Origin: Streptococcus marimammalium DSM 18627
Lineage (GTDB): Bacteria > Bacillota > Bacilli > Lactobacillales > Streptococcaceae
NCBI RefSeq assembly: GCF_000380045.1
Contig: NZ_KB904351.1
Coordinates: forward strand, 1-64,000
DNA: 64,000 nt
Direction: 5' to 3'
Both the position numbers and the translations under genes were made by a program. Positions 19,619 to 29,047 of the stretch are shown here, one piece after another (position 1 is the stretch's first letter; every line of letters begins with the position of its first letter). A model generated the notes under the pieces. It worked only from the letters and a program-made list of their open reading frames with translations, made no database searches and was not told the origin of the DNA.

Positions 19619-20104
19619 ATGTTTATTAGAAAAGTTGAAATAACAGACTTAGATGCTATCTCTCAAATTGAAATGGACAATTTTGGTGAAGGAATAGCTA
19701 CTTCTAAAGAAGCCATAAGAGAGAGAATTCAATTAATAGCAGATAGCTTTTTAATTGCTGAAATTGATGGGCAACTTGCAGGCTATATTGAAGGTCCAGT
19801 GATTGATAGTATGGACCTATCAGATGATTTATTTCAAGCAGTTTCTTCTAATCCAATATCTGGTGGTATTCAAGCGATAACCAGTCTTTCTATTGTAAAA
19901 AACTACCAAAAACAAGGAATTGGCACCCTTCTATTAGCCTCTTTTAAAGATATCGTCGTTAAAAATCAGCGAGATGGTATTTTACTCACTTGTAAAGAAG
20001 AATTGATTCCTTACTATGAGATGAATGGTTTTAGAATTGAAGGCATTTCGCAATCACAATTAGGTGGTGAAAAATGGCACAAAATGTTTTGGGAAAATTC
20101 TTAA
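19619..20104 (+). CDS. GNAT-family N-acetyltransferase
   Basis: A 161-aa single-domain acetyltransferase. Motif A for acetyl-CoA is visible as LSIVKNYQKQGIGTLLL (about residues 95-112), followed by the motif B-like MNGFRIEG. Substrate unknown. It follows murC by 48 bp, usual in this streptococcal neighbourhood, and probably shares its transcript. Confidence 0.85.
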   Translation: MFIRKVEITDLDAISQIEMDNFGEGIATSKEAIRERIQLIADSFLIAEIDGQLAGYIEGPVIDSMDLSDDLFQAVSSNPISGGIQAITSLSIVKNYQKQGIGTLLLASFKDIVVKNQRDGILLTCKEELIPYYEMNGFRIEGISQSQLGGEKWHKMFWENS

Positions 20105-20147
20105 AAACTTAAATTTATTAAGAATTTATAACATTTTCATAAGATGA

Positions 20148-20176
20148 TTGCTTTTATTTACTTTTTAAGTTATAAT
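20148..20176 (+). promoter_or_regulatory. mltG promoter
   Basis: -35 TTGCTT (20148-20153), 17-bp spacer and -10 TATAAT (20171-20176), followed by GAGGAGG at 20192-20198 and the TTG start at 20207. Confidence 0.75.
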
Positions 20177-20206
20177 GGCGTTTGATAAATGTGAGGAGGC
20201 TTAACT

Positions 20207-21871
20207 TTGACAGATATCTTTAATGATGATGAGAGCCAAAAGACACCTAAACCTGAATCTTTTAAAGAAAAAATATTAAGGGAATTAGAAGAAGCTAAAG
20301 AAAAACTAGTAACTGATGAGCTAGACCTTCTAAATGAATCAAATAATTTAAACATTCATAAAAATTCTTTGAAAACGAATTTAAACTCATCTCTACCTAG
20401 AAATTATAAGGTAACAAATGACGATGAAAGTCAAAATGATTCTAATCTAATTGACAATGAATTAGAGGTGACTGAGGTTGCCATTGAATGTAGAAATCAA
20501 TTGAATTCTGAAAGTAATATGCCTGATAAATTATCTGATTCGACTGATGAAACGATTGTACATGATAGTAAAGACCATTCAGATACTATTATTTTATCAA
20601 CTGAAGATATAAAAAATCAGTTAGTAGATGAAGAAATGTCTTCATCAAAAGGCGAGACTTCTATAGACTTTGATTCTCAAAAATTATCAATCAGTAATCA
20701 AACTACAAAAGAGGATGAGGCATTGAGTCGAAGAAATAGGAAAAAAACTAATAAAATTGCCGTTCGTATTTCCTTAATGTTAGGAACGCTGGTCTTAGTT
20801 TTATTGTTAGCAACCACTTTTTTTGGTTATCGTTATGTAATGAGTGCTATTGAACCATTAGACCGAAATTCCACAGAATTTATTCAAGTTGAAATCCCTG
20901 AAGGTTCTGGAAATAAATTGATTGGACAAATTTTGGAAAAATCAGGGGTTATTAAAAATGGTACGATTTTCAATTATTATACGAAATTTAGAAATTATGG
21001 AAATTTCCAAAGTGGCTACTATAACTTTCAAAAAAAGATGTCCCTAGATGATATTGCTAAGGCTCTACAAGTTGGAGGAACAGCAGCTCCGGTTAATCCA
21101 GTTTTAGGAAAAATTTTAGTACTTGAAGGCTATACTATTAAGCAAATTTCTGAGGCTATTACTATTAATTCAGACTCTGAAAATAAAAAGCAAAAATCAC
21201 CATTTAGCTCTGATGACTTTATGAAAGTTGTTACAGATGAAACTTTCATCGCTAAAATGAAAGAAAGATATCCTAAACTATTAGAAGATTTACCAGAAGC
21301 TAATTCTGTTAAGTATCGTTTAGAGGGTTATCTTTTCCCGGCAACTTACAACTATAGTGAGGATACCACTGTAGAAAATATTGTTGAGGAGATGATTGCA
21401 ACAATGGATAGCAACTTAAGTCCTTATTATGATACCATTGCTGCAAAAAACTTAACTGTTAATCAATTATTAAGTTTGGCTTCTCTTGTTGAAAAAGAGG
21501 GTTCAACTGATGATGATCGTAAGAATATTGCCAGCGTTTTCTATAATCGCTGGAATATTGGTATGCCACTCCAGAGTAATATTGCTATTCTTTACGCGAT
21601 GGATAAATTAGGTGAGAAAACAACTCTTTCTGAAGATGCTCAAATAAATACAGAGATTGATTCACCATATAACATTTATAAAGAAACAGGTTTAACACCT
21701 GGACCAGTTGACAGTCCAAGTCTATCAGCAATTAAGGCAACACTAATGCCAGCTCAAACAGAGTATTTATATTTTGTTGCTGATGTAACGACTGGCCAAG
21801 TTTATTATGCGACAACATTTGAAGATCATTCTTCAAATGTCGAAAAATATGTTAACAGTCAACTACAATAG
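20207..21871 (+). CDS. mltG: Endolytic transglycosylase MltG (YceG-like)
   Basis: A 554-aa membrane-anchored murein lytic transglycosylase that cuts nascent glycan strands. Residues 1-180 are a cytoplasmic, acidic, low-complexity region; one transmembrane helix spans about 185-208; the YceG/MltG domain is outside, with the catalytic Glu in LASLVEKEGS and PGPVDSPSLSAI near the end. In pneumococcus MltG acts with the peripheral elongation machinery. TTG start at 20207 is chosen for its strong RBS; no ATG fits. The long N-terminal region is common in streptococci. Confidence 0.93.
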   Translation: MTDIFNDDESQKTPKPESFKEKILRELEEAKEKLVTDELDLLNESNNLNIHKNSLKTNLNSSLPRNYKVTNDDESQNDSNLIDNELEVTEVAIECRNQLNSESNMPDKLSDSTDETIVHDSKDHSDTIILSTEDIKNQLVDEEMSSSKGETSIDFDSQKLSISNQTTKEDEALSRRNRKKTNKIAVRISLMLGTLVLVLLLATTFFGYRYVMSAIEPLDRNSTEFIQVEIPEGSGNKLIGQILEKSGVIKNGTIFNYYTKFRNYGNFQSGYYNFQKKMSLDDIAKALQVGGTAAPVNPVLGKILVLEGYTIKQISEAITINSDSENKKQKSPFSSDDFMKVVTDETFIAKMKERYPKLLEDLPEANSVKYRLEGYLFPATYNYSEDTTVENIVEEMIATMDSNLSPYYDTIAAKNLTVNQLLSLASLVEKEGSTDDDRKNIASVFYNRWNIGMPLQSNIAILYAMDKLGEKTTLSEDAQINTEIDSPYNIYKETGLTPGPVDSPSLSAIKATLMPAQTEYLYFVADVTTGQVYYATTFEDHSSNVEKYVNSQLQ

Positions 21872-21878
21872 AATATAA

Positions 21879-21906
21879 AAACATGGTGTGAATTCACATC
21901 ATGTTT
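21879..21906 (+). terminator. Hairpin between mltG and greA
   Basis: AAACATG (21879-21885) and CATGTTT (21900-21906) form the base, continuing to TGTG/CACA around an AATT loop. Only a weak U-stretch (ATCTTT) follows, so termination may be partial. Confidence 0.5.
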
Positions 21907-21940
21907 ATCTTTAAAAAATAATAGATGAAAAAGGAAAAAT

Positions 21941-22426
21941 ATGACAGACAAAACTTACCCAATGACATTGATGGAAAAAGCTCAACTTGAAAAAGAATTA
22001 GAAGAGTTAAAATTAGTCCGTCGCCCAGAGATTGTTGAGCGTATTAAAATTGCAAGATCTTACGGTGATCTTTCAGAAAATAGTGAATATGATGCAGCAA
22101 AAGATGAACAAGCTTTTGTTGAAGGCCAAATTTCAACACTTGAAACAAAACTTCGATTTTCAGAAATTATTGATAGTGATGCTGTTGCAAAAAATGAAGT
22201 GGCTATCGGAAGAACAGTTGTTATTAGAGAAGTCGGTACTAACGAAGAAGATAAATATGTTATTGTTGGATCGGCTGGAGCGGACTTATTTGCAGGAAAA
22301 ATTTCAAACGAAAGCCCTATTGCCCAAGCATTAATTGGAAAAAAAGTTGGTGACATAGCAACTATTGTTTCACCAGCAGGGAAGTACGATGTTGAAATTA
22401 TTAGTGTTGAAAAATCAAAAGAATAA
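21941..22426 (+). CDS. greA: Transcription elongation factor GreA
   Basis: A 161-aa factor that enters the RNA polymerase secondary channel and triggers cleavage of backtracked RNA. N-terminal antiparallel coiled coil with the tip acidic motif in [17 protein letters not shown] (about residues 38-54), and C-terminal FKBP-like domain with [23 protein letters not shown] upstream of the ATG. Confidence 0.97.
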   Translation: MTDKTYPMTLMEKAQLEKELEELKLVRRPEIVERIKIARSYGDLSENSEYDAAKDEQAFVEGQISTLETKLRFSEIIDSDAVAKNEVAIGRTVVIREVGTNEEDKYVIVGSAGADLFAGKISNESPIAQALIGKKVGDIATIVSPAGKYDVEIISVEKSKE

Positions 22427-22434
22427 CATGATAA

Positions 22435-22465
22435 AAAGCCTCAACTGCTAAGCAGTTGAGGCTTT
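22435..22465. terminator. Bidirectional terminator between greA and yidC
   Basis: A 14-bp stem, AAAGCCTCAACTGC (22435-22448) and GCAGTTGAGGCTTT (22452-22465), around a 3-base loop, lying between convergent genes. A-rich and T-rich flanks serve both strands. Confidence 0.9.
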
Positions 22466-22470
22466 AATTA

Positions 22471-23403
22471 TTAACGCTTTTGTTTTCCTAGATTTCGATT
22501 TGTCTTTTTAGATTTTATAATTGGAGAAATGATTGCATCTTCTTTTTTAGGAGTGATATCTTTACGTGTTTGAGGAGTTGTTTTAGGTGCTTTAGGAGGA
22601 TTATTTCTAAACTCTTCAGCAACTTTTTCACGTAATTTAGGTTTTAAAACAGTCATCACAATCAACTGTTGAATGATACTAAAGATACCTCCAACTAACC
22701 AATAAAGAGCAACACCTGATGGCTGAGAAATTGTAAAGAAAATCATCATGATTGGTGTTGAATACATCATCGTTTTCATTTGTTTTTGTTGTTCTTCTGG
22801 TACTGCACGCATTGATAACCAAGATTGGAAGAAATAAAGACCAGCAATGATAGCAGTTAGAATCATGTTTGATTCTGATAATTTAAACCAGAGAAAATGA
22901 GATTCAGAAACACCTTCAGTAAATCTTGCTGCATAGAATAAGGCTGAAAAGAATGGCATTTGGATAATGATAGGTAAACATCCAATTCCTCCAAGCATAC
23001 TTACACCATTTTCTTTTTGAGCAGCCATAAATTCAGTTTGCGCCGCCATTTTTTCTTCTTGGCTAGAAGCATTTTGCATACGTTCTTGGATTGGACCTAA
23101 AATGGGTTGAAGATAGGCACGTTTCTCGGATTGGTATGTTGCATTCCAACTTTGGTAAAGTCCTAAAGGCAAGATAATGGCAAGACGTACAATGATGGTT
23201 GCAATAATAATAGCCAAACCAAAACCTAAGCCCATATCGTTGGCAAAATACTTGATCACTTCACCCATAGGTTCAACAAGCAATTTATATACCCATCCTT
23301 CACCAGTAGGCACACCATTTTTTTGTTGTACACAGCCAGATAGAAAGAGAAGGATTGATAAAATTAATCCTGAAAATAAGAAACGTTTAATATTTTTGTT
23401 CAC
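22471..23403 (-). CDS. yidC: Membrane protein insertase YidC (Oxa1 family, lipoprotein type)
   Basis: A 310-aa Oxa1/YidC insertase that helps place proteins in the membrane with or without SecYEG. The N-terminal lipoprotein signal ends in LSGC (Cys24). Five hydrophobic segments follow, with the conserved [21 protein letters not shown] core and the groove Arg in IVRLAI. The C-terminal tail after about residue 255 is Lys/Arg rich, as in ribosome-binding Gram-positive forms. Streptococci usually have two paralogues; which this is cannot be decided here. Downstream of acyP. Confidence 0.93.
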   Translation of the reverse strand: MNKNIKRFLFSGLILSILLFLSGCVQQKNGVPTGEGWVYKLLVEPMGEVIKYFANDMGLGFGLAIIIATIIVRLAIILPLGLYQSWNATYQSEKRAYLQPILGPIQERMQNASSQEEKMAAQTEFMAAQKENGVSMLGGIGCLPIIIQMPFFSALFYAARFTEGVSESHFLWFKLSESNMILTAIIAGLYFFQSWLSMRAVPEEQQKQMKTMMYSTPIMMIFFTISQPSGVALYWLVGGIFSIIQQLIVMTVLKPKLREKVAEEFRNNPPKAPKTTPQTRKDITPKKEDAIISPIIKSKKTNRNLGKQKR

Positions 23404-23494
23404 AGTTATTGTCCTTTAAATTTAGTTATACCTTCCTATTTTACTTTTTTTTAAAGAATAATTCAATAGTTCTCAAGGATGATTTTGAAATTTA

Positions 23495-23779
23495 TTATGA
23501 TTTAATGATTTGAAAGTTTTGAAATTCCTCAGAATTATCTGAGCTGACATTTACATAAGAGACTTTTGCAAATCGAAAAGGTGTTTTTCTAACTGCAATA
23601 ATAAAGTCATCTAGTTTTTTATGATTTTTTGATTGGGCTAGTATTTCAACAGTGCCATCCTTATTATTCCAAACTCTCCCATTAATATCTCCAATTTGTG
23701 AAGCTAAGCGAGCTATGGAATAACGAAATCCAACTCCTTGAACTCTTCCTGAAACTAATAGACGAACTTTTTTCATCAA
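23495..23779 (-). CDS. acyP: Acylphosphatase
   Basis: A 94-aa acylphosphatase. Active-site loop SGRVQGVGFRYSIARLA (residues about 9-25) supplies the Arg, and WNNKDGTVEILAQ the catalytic Asn. It hydrolyses acyl phosphates; physiological substrate uncertain. RBS AAGGAG sits six bases before the ATG. Its promoter region overlaps the divergent methyltransferase gene; a minus-strand -10 TATAAT lies at 23814-23819. Confidence 0.93.
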   Translation of the reverse strand: MMKKVRLLVSGRVQGVGFRYSIARLASQIGDINGRVWNNKDGTVEILAQSKNHKKLDDFIIAVRKTPFRFAKVSYVNVSSDNSEEFQNFQIIKS

Positions 23780-23792
23780 AATGTCTCCTTTT

Positions 23793-23819
23793 TGGTATAA
23801 TAGCTATATGACTATTATA
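23793..23819. promoter_or_regulatory. Face-to-face promoters for acyP and the SpoU methyltransferase
   Basis: Plus strand: extended -10 TGGTATAAT (TATAAT at 23796-23801), six bases before the methyltransferase ATG. Minus strand: -10 TATAAT at 23814-23819, reading toward acyP. Neither has a convincing -35. The two -10s are about 12 bp apart, so simultaneous occupancy is unlikely. Confidence 0.6.
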
Positions 23820-24545
23820 ACCTCAAAAACAAATAATCTCATTAAAAAAACAAAGAAATTATTACAAAAAAAATACCGTAAGGAAAGTTACCTGATAGAA
23901 GGTTGGCATTTATTAGAAGAAGCCATCAAATACAAGGCTACTATTTTAAACATTTTTGTCATTGACTCACAAAAAAAAAGAGTTCCACAGGTTGCCCCAA
24001 TAACAGTCGTTTCTGAAGCTGTTTTAAAAGAATTAACCTTGTCAAAAACGCCTCAAGGGGTCATTGCAGAAATAAAAATGTCTGTTAATCCTCCAATAAA
24101 AAAACAAGGTCGTTATCTTATTTTAGAGGATGTACAAGATCCTGGAAATGTTGGCACAATGATTAGAACAGCTGATGCTGCCAATTTTGATGGTGTTTTT
24201 ATTTCAATGAAAACAGCCGATATTTATAACGATAAAACTTTAAGGTCAATGCAAGGGAGTCATTTCCATCTTCCAATATATCGTTTAGAAATGACTGCAA
24301 TTTTGCTACAAATGAAAGAGAATCAAATTCCGCTTATTGCTACTTCCTTAAGAAAAGAGTCTATAAACTACAAGAATTTAACCAAGTATGATTTTTTTGC
24401 TTTAATTATGGGCAATGAAGGACAAGGAATTTCTGATTTGGCCGTTAAACAAGCAGATACAGTTGTTCATATTACAATGCCAGGCCAAGCAGAGAGTCTA
24501 AATGTTTCAGTGGCAGCCGGAATCATTATTTTTCATCTCATTTAA
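23808..24545 (+). CDS. TrmH/SpoU-family RNA 2'-O-methyltransferase
   Basis: A 245-aa SPOUT-knot methyltransferase with a substrate-binding N-terminal domain (about 1-95). The catalytic domain has LEDVQDPGNVGTMIRTADAA (motif 1), IMGNEGQGIS (motif 2) and ITMPGQAESLNVSVAAGI (motif 3), which form the trefoil-knot SAM site. Target RNA unknown; 23S rRNA is the usual guess. ATG 23808 is chosen because the more distal frame start lies within the promoter. The start sits at the predicted transcription start, so the mRNA may be leaderless. Confidence 0.88.
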   Translation: MTIITSKTNNLIKKTKKLLQKKYRKESYLIEGWHLLEEAIKYKATILNIFVIDSQKKRVPQVAPITVVSEAVLKELTLSKTPQGVIAEIKMSVNPPIKKQGRYLILEDVQDPGNVGTMIRTADAANFDGVFISMKTADIYNDKTLRSMQGSHFHLPIYRLEMTAILLQMKENQIPLIATSLRKESINYKNLTKYDFFALIMGNEGQGISDLAVKQADTVVHITMPGQAESLNVSVAAGIIIFHLI

Positions 24546-24580
24546 AAGATTGTGTTATAATATTTGAAAGAGGTGAGAAA

Positions 24581-25090
24581 TTGGATAAAAAAAATTATCA
24601 AAAAGATAGAGAATTTATGGCCTATATTGGTCATTTGATTGAGCATCCGAGATTTAAAAAATTAGAAGCGATTAGGCAACATCATTTTTCAACACGATTT
24701 GAACATTCTATTAATGTCAGCTATACCAGTTATCAAATGGCTAAAAAATTGGGCTGGGATGCAAAAAGTACTGCTAGAGGAGCTTTACTTCATGATTTTT
24801 TCTACTATGACTGGCGTGTGACAAAATTTAATAAGAGCCATGCTTGGGTTCATCCAAGAATAGCTGTGAGAAATGCTCGAAAAATTACAACCCTTAATAA
24901 AAAGGAAGAAGACATTATTTTAAAACACATGTGGGGAGCAACTATTGCGCCACCTAAATATAAAGAAGGCTACATTGTGACTATGGTTGACAAATATTGG
25001 GCTGTAAAGGAAGCTATTACACCACTACGTTTATATTTAAAAAAATGGCATTTTTTAAAACGCAAAACATTAAGTAGTCCACACAACTAA
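24581..25090 (+). CDS. HD-domain hydrolase of unknown substrate
   Basis: A 169-aa HD-superfamily protein. Metal ligands are seen in [15 protein letters not shown] (His about 36-45), [11 protein letters not shown] (HD about 72-73) and ILKHMW. HD proteins of this size hydrolyse phosphoesters or nucleotides, but nothing here tells the substrate. TTG start at 24581, with AGAGGTGAG at 24570-24578; extended -10 TGTTATAAT (24553-24561) suggests a separate promoter. Conserved in this position in streptococci, to my recollection. Confidence 0.8.
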   Translation: MDKKNYQKDREFMAYIGHLIEHPRFKKLEAIRQHHFSTRFEHSINVSYTSYQMAKKLGWDAKSTARGALLHDFFYYDWRVTKFNKSHAWVHPRIAVRNARKITTLNKKEEDIILKHMWGATIAPPKYKEGYIVTMVDKYWAVKEAITPLRLYLKKWHFLKRKTLSSPHN

Positions 25091-25106
25091 AGAAAAGGAG
25101 ATTGTT

Positions 25107-25793
25107 ATGAATAATAAAATCTATACGGAAACTCAGACAGGCTTAAATCACTTTTTTGCTAAAGTTTATGGATTGGTTGGCATGGGTATTTTACTATCCG
25201 CTATTGTATCTGCTGGAATGCTATATATATTTACTGATACTTTTGTCGATATTTTGGTTAATCAGCCAATGATTTATTTTGGTGCAATGGCTATTGAGCT
25301 TGGCTTAGTTTTTTGGGCAGCTAGTGTCGCACGTCAAAATAGTCCATTAGCGCTACCATTATTTTTAATTTATTCGGCTTTAAATGGCTTCACATTAAGC
25401 TTTATTGTTGTCCAATATGACCCAACAGCTGTTGTAGCTGCTTTTGTATCATCATCCATTTTGTTCTTTGTCATGGCTATTATTGGTCGCGTGACTAAAA
25501 AAGATTTATCTGGTATGGGTAAAGCCTTAATTGCTGCCTTAATTGGTTTAATCATTACGAGCATTGTTAATATGTTTTTAGCAAGTGGTCCACTTAGTTT
25601 AGTGATCAGTATGGTATCAGTTATTATCTTTTCTGGTCTTATTGCTTATGATAATCAACGGATTAAACGTATCTACGAAGAAAGTAATGGACAGGTTTTA
25701 GATGGCTGGGCAGTATCACTTGCTTTAAGTCTTTACCTTGATTTCATCAATTTATTTATTAGTTTATTAAGGATTTTTGGTAGAAGACGTTAA
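25107..25793 (+). CDS. Bax inhibitor-1/YccA-family membrane protein
   Basis: A 228-aa protein with seven hydrophobic helices, typical of the BI-1 (TMBIM, YetJ-like) family, some of which leak Ca2+ in a pH-dependent way. N-terminal hydrophilic stretch [12 protein letters not shown], family-typical [10 protein letters not shown] and the C-terminal [10 protein letters not shown] plus [20 protein letters not shown] signature. Role in streptococci unclear. RBS AAAGGAG before the ATG. Confidence 0.88.
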   Translation: MNNKIYTETQTGLNHFFAKVYGLVGMGILLSAIVSAGMLYIFTDTFVDILVNQPMIYFGAMAIELGLVFWAASVARQNSPLALPLFLIYSALNGFTLSFIVVQYDPTAVVAAFVSSSILFFVMAIIGRVTKKDLSGMGKALIAALIGLIITSIVNMFLASGPLSLVISMVSVIIFSGLIAYDNQRIKRIYEESNGQVLDGWAVSLALSLYLDFINLFISLLRIFGRRR

Positions 25794-25829
25794 GATAAAA
25801 ACTTTTATCAGATAAAATCATTTGGTAAG

Positions 25830-25858
25830 ACATTTTGTTTTATCAAATGTTTTTATTT
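25830..25858 (+). terminator. Terminator after the BI-1 gene
   Basis: ACATTT (25830-25835) pairs with AAATGT (25845-25850), followed by TTTTTATTTT. Short, AT-only stem apart from one pair, so moderate strength. Confidence 0.55.
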
Positions 25859-25950
25859 TAACTATGTAAACCTTAGTAAAAGAAACTTTAATTACGTTAT
25901 GATATATAAATATGATGGTTTTGAAAAGGAATAATTTAGATTAAGAAGAT

Positions 25951-25979
25951 TTGTAAAAACTAGTCTATTTTGCTATAAT
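25951..25979 (+). promoter_or_regulatory. yneF promoter
   Basis: -35 TTGTAA (25951-25956), 17-bp spacer and extended -10 TGCTATAAT (TATAAT at 25974-25979). The 220-bp gap before it otherwise holds only the preceding terminator. Confidence 0.75.
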
Positions 25980-26013
25980 AAAAAAGTAAAAAAATGAGGA
26001 GAAAAGAGAATAT

Positions 26014-26259
26014 ATGTCTACAACGATTTGGATTATAATAGTTATGGTTGCCTTATTGGCTGGACTAGTAGGAGGCACTTTTATTGCCCGCAAACAAATG
26101 GAAAAATATTTAGAAGAAAACCCACCGTTAAATGAGGATCTTATTCGAACAATGATGAGTCAAATGGGGCAAAAACCTAGTGAAGCAAAAGTCCAACAAG
26201 TTGTCCGTCAAATGAATAAACAACAAAAAGCAGCCAAATTAAAGGCTAAAAAGAAATAA
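26014..26259 (+). CDS. yneF: YneF/UPF0154 small membrane protein
   Basis: An 81-aa protein: one N-terminal transmembrane helix (about 4-24), then a soluble helical tail with [22 protein letters not shown], the UPF0154 signature, and a Lys-rich end. Function unknown. RBS GAGGAG before the ATG. Precedes murI by 55 bp. Confidence 0.9.
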   Translation: MSTTIWIIIVMVALLAGLVGGTFIARKQMEKYLEENPPLNEDLIRTMMSQMGQKPSEAKVQQVVRQMNKQQKAAKLKAKKK

Positions 26260-26314
26260 TAATCTTTTAGATAAGACTGGGTTTGCCTAGTCTTATTTTA
26301 GAAAGAAGATAGAT

Positions 26315-27109
26315 ATGGATAATAGACCAATTGGCTTTTTAGATTCAGGTGTTGGCGGTTTAACGGTTGTTAAAGAACTTCTAAGACAGCTCCCCCACGA
26401 AGAAGTTGTCTATATTGGTGATTCTAAAAGAGCCCCTTATGGATCAAGATCTGCCGAACAAATCAGAACGTTCACTTGGGAGATGGTCGATTTTTTACTT
26501 ACCAAAAATGTTAAGATGATTGTTTTTGCCTGCAATACAGCTACTGCAGTGGCTTGGCAGGAAGTGAAATCAAATTTAGATATACCTGTTTTGGGCGTCA
26601 TTTTACCTGGTTCTAGTGCAGCTATTAAAAATACTTCCTCTGGTAAAATTGGTGTCATTGGTACTGAAATGACCATTTCATCAGATATATATCGAGAAAA
26701 AATTACAGCTTTAGCACCACAAATGAAAGTGAAAAGTTTAGCTTGTCCCACTTTTGTCCCTTTAGTTGAAGCTAATGAGCTGACCTCTAGTATAGCAAAA
26801 AAAGTTGTATATGAAACACTTTCATCTATGGTGGGACAAGTAGACACCCTCGTTTTAGGGTGTACCCATTATCCTTTATTACGTCCTATTATTCAAAATG
26901 TTATGGGAAAAAAAGTAAAATTAATTGATAGTGGTGCTGAATGTGTTCGTGATATTTCTGTTTTACTGAATTATTTTGATATTAACCATCAAAGAGACAA
27001 AGAAATAAGAAATCACCAATTTTATACGACAGCAAACAAAGATAGCTTCAAAGTTATTGCTGAAGAGTGGTTGCAGTTATTAGTTAAAGTGGAGCATGTA
27101 GAGATATGA
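26315..27109 (+). CDS. murI: Glutamate racemase
   Basis: A 264-aa cofactor-independent racemase giving D-Glu for peptidoglycan. The two catalytic Cys lie in VFACNTATA (about residue 73) and [10 protein letters not shown] (about 184); the start has [11 protein letters not shown] and [11 protein letters not shown]. It begins an eleven-kilobase-scale run of closely packed genes and overlaps rdgB by four bases. Confidence 0.96.
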   Translation: MDNRPIGFLDSGVGGLTVVKELLRQLPHEEVVYIGDSKRAPYGSRSAEQIRTFTWEMVDFLLTKNVKMIVFACNTATAVAWQEVKSNLDIPVLGVILPGSSAAIKNTSSGKIGVIGTEMTISSDIYREKITALAPQMKVKSLACPTFVPLVEANELTSSIAKKVVYETLSSMVGQVDTLVLGCTHYPLLRPIIQNVMGKKVKLIDSGAECVRDISVLLNYFDINHQRDKEIRNHQFYTTANKDSFKVIAEEWLQLLVKVEHVEI

Positions 27110-28086
27110 ATCAAAAAAATTATAATTACCAAACCAAGGACGATTGGTATGTTGGCAAGTGGGGAGAAAAGACTGAGATCACTAGTTTTGAGTCTGAAGA
27201 TATTTTTAGTGAGATTAGTCTGATGATTACAAAATTTTTTAGACAAGAAGACTTAAGAGGTTTGCAACTTCATATCATTAAATTTTCCTCTGAAATTAGC
27301 TTACTGACATTTATTGTTGATATGGTAAATGATTATTTCAACAAATCCTTGTCAGTTATCAATCATAGAGGAGCATTTATACTTTTAGAACATGCTAAAC
27401 TCTTGTCAGTTTATGTGCCACCAAAAGGAATATTACTTGAAGATTTTTTTGGTAAGGATAATTTTTCTTATGAAAATCTTGGTGAAAGTATTTTAATTGC
27501 TACGAGAAATAAAGGAAAAACTAAAGAGTTTGAAAAATTATTTGGGCAACTAGGTTTTAGAGTTGAAAATTTAGATGATTACCCAGAATTACCAGAAGTG
27601 GAAGAAACTGGAACAACTTTTGAAGAAAATGCTCGATTAAAAGCAGAAACTATTTCAAAAATCACTGGGAAAATGGTTTTGGCTGATGACTCAGGTTTAA
27701 AAGTTGATGTTTTGGGGGGATTACCTGGTGTTTGGTCAGCTAGATTTTCTGGAAGTGAAGCCACTGACAGTCGAAATAATGCTAAATTATTACATGAGAT
27801 GGCTATGGTATTGGAATTAAAAGATAGAGCAGCACAATTTCACACAACACTTGCTGTTGCTGCGCCTCATAAACAAACATTGATAGTAGAGGCGGATTGG
27901 AATGGCTATATTGCACATGTGCCTAAAGGTAAAAATGGCTTTGGTTATGATCCCTTATTTCTTGTTGGTGAAACAGGAAAAACAGCAGCAGAACTTTCTG
28001 CAGAAGAAAAGAATATGATTTCCCACAGAGGTCAGGCTGTTAAGAAACTAATGGAGGTTTTCTCTAAATGGCAGAACTCACGCTAA
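27106..28086 (+). CDS. rdgB: Nucleoside-triphosphate pyrophosphatase RdgB/HAM1 with N-terminal extension
   Basis: A 326-aa protein, longer than the usual 195-205 aa. Residues about 128-326 are a complete HAM1/RdgB enzyme that removes inosine and xanthosine triphosphates: [34 protein letters not shown] (metal/substrate) and [21 protein letters not shown]. The first about 127 residues are an extension of unknown role, found in streptococcal homologues. Overlaps murI by four bases and yfcE by 19. Confidence 0.92.
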   Translation: MNQKNYNYQTKDDWYVGKWGEKTEITSFESEDIFSEISLMITKFFRQEDLRGLQLHIIKFSSEISLLTFIVDMVNDYFNKSLSVINHRGAFILLEHAKLLSVYVPPKGILLEDFFGKDNFSYENLGESILIATRNKGKTKEFEKLFGQLGFRVENLDDYPELPEVEETGTTFEENARLKAETISKITGKMVLADDSGLKVDVLGGLPGVWSARFSGSEATDSRNNAKLLHEMAMVLELKDRAAQFHTTLAVAAPHKQTLIVEADWNGYIAHVPKGKNGFGYDPLFLVGETGKTAAELSAEEKNMISHRGQAVKKLMEVFSKWQNSR

Positions 28087-28589
28087 TTGTTATGAGTGAC
28101 TCTCATGGCGATAGAGATATTATTGAGAACATTAAAACAAAATACTTGGGAAAAGTTGATGTTATTTTTCATAATGGGGATTCTGAGCTACCTTCTTCAG
28201 ACCCTGTCTGGAATGGTATTAAGGTGGTCAGAGGCAATTGTGATTATGATAGTGGCTATCCAGAAAATTTAATCACCAAGCTTTCAGATATTACTATTGC
28301 ACAAACTCATGGACACCTATATGGAATTAATTTTGGTTGGGACAGACTAAACTGGTTTGCTCAAGAAGTAAATGCTAATATTTGTTTGTATGGTCACTTA
28401 CATCGACCAGCGGCTTGGGAAAATGAACAAATCTTGTTTATTAACCCTGGTAGTGTGTTACAACCTCGTGGTGAGATTAATGAGCAGTTATATGCTAAAG
28501 TAACTATTAATGACCAAACAATTAAAGTTGATTACCTCACACGTAACCACGAAATTTACCCATCATTATCAAAGGAATTTAAGCGATGA
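28068..28589 (+). CDS. YfcE/MJ0936-family metallophosphoesterase
   Basis: A 173-aa calcineurin-like phosphodiesterase. Metal ligands: SDSHGDRD (about 10-17), HNGDSE (about 41-46), RGNCD, THGHLYG and YGHLHRP (about 106-112). Substrate unknown; homologues hydrolyse artificial phosphodiesters. Starts 19 bp inside the end of rdgB and overlaps the next gene by four bases. Confidence 0.9.
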   Translation: MAELTLIVMSDSHGDRDIIENIKTKYLGKVDVIFHNGDSELPSSDPVWNGIKVVRGNCDYDSGYPENLITKLSDITIAQTHGHLYGINFGWDRLNWFAQEVNANICLYGHLHRPAAWENEQILFINPGSVLQPRGEINEQLYAKVTINDQTIKVDYLTRNHEIYPSLSKEFKR

Positions 28590-29047
28590 TTGCTACAGAA
28601 TTTGAAAATTATTTAATTGATTATGCTGATACTTATTTAACACCTGCAAAGGATCTTGCTATCTTTATTGATACTCATAACACAGATCATGTCATGTTGG
28701 TATTAGCTAGTAATGGTTTTTCTCGTGTACCAGTTATAACCAAAGATAGAAAATATGTCGGTACGATTAGTGTTTCTGATATTATAAAATACCAATCAGA
28801 ACACCAATTAGATGTTGATGAGTTAGCTCGTCTTGATATTTCAAATATGGTCAATAAACGGATTAAGACGATTTCAATATCTGCCAATTTAACAGATATT
28901 ATGCACCAGCTTGTTGATTCTTCTTTCTTACCGGTTGTCACTGATGACCAAACCTTTATGGGAATTATTACTAGGAAATCTATTTTGAAAGCAATCAATA
29001 GCTTGTTACATAATTTTACTGCGACATATGAGATTAAAAAGAAATGA
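28586..29047 (+). CDS. cbpB: Tandem CBS-domain protein, c-di-AMP-binding CbpB type
   Basis: A 153-aa protein made only of two CBS domains (about 20-75 and 85-150; FSRVPVITKDRKYVGTISVSDI and SSFLPVVTDDQTFMGIITRKS). Homologues CbpB/DarB bind cyclic di-AMP and, without it, signal to Rel or pyruvate carboxylase. That role here is inference from domain layout and length. Overlaps both neighbours by four bases. Confidence 0.82.
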   Translation: MIATEFENYLIDYADTYLTPAKDLAIFIDTHNTDHVMLVLASNGFSRVPVITKDRKYVGTISVSDIIKYQSEHQLDVDELARLDISNMVNKRIKTISISANLTDIMHQLVDSSFLPVVTDDQTFMGIITRKSILKAINSLLHNFTATYEIKKK

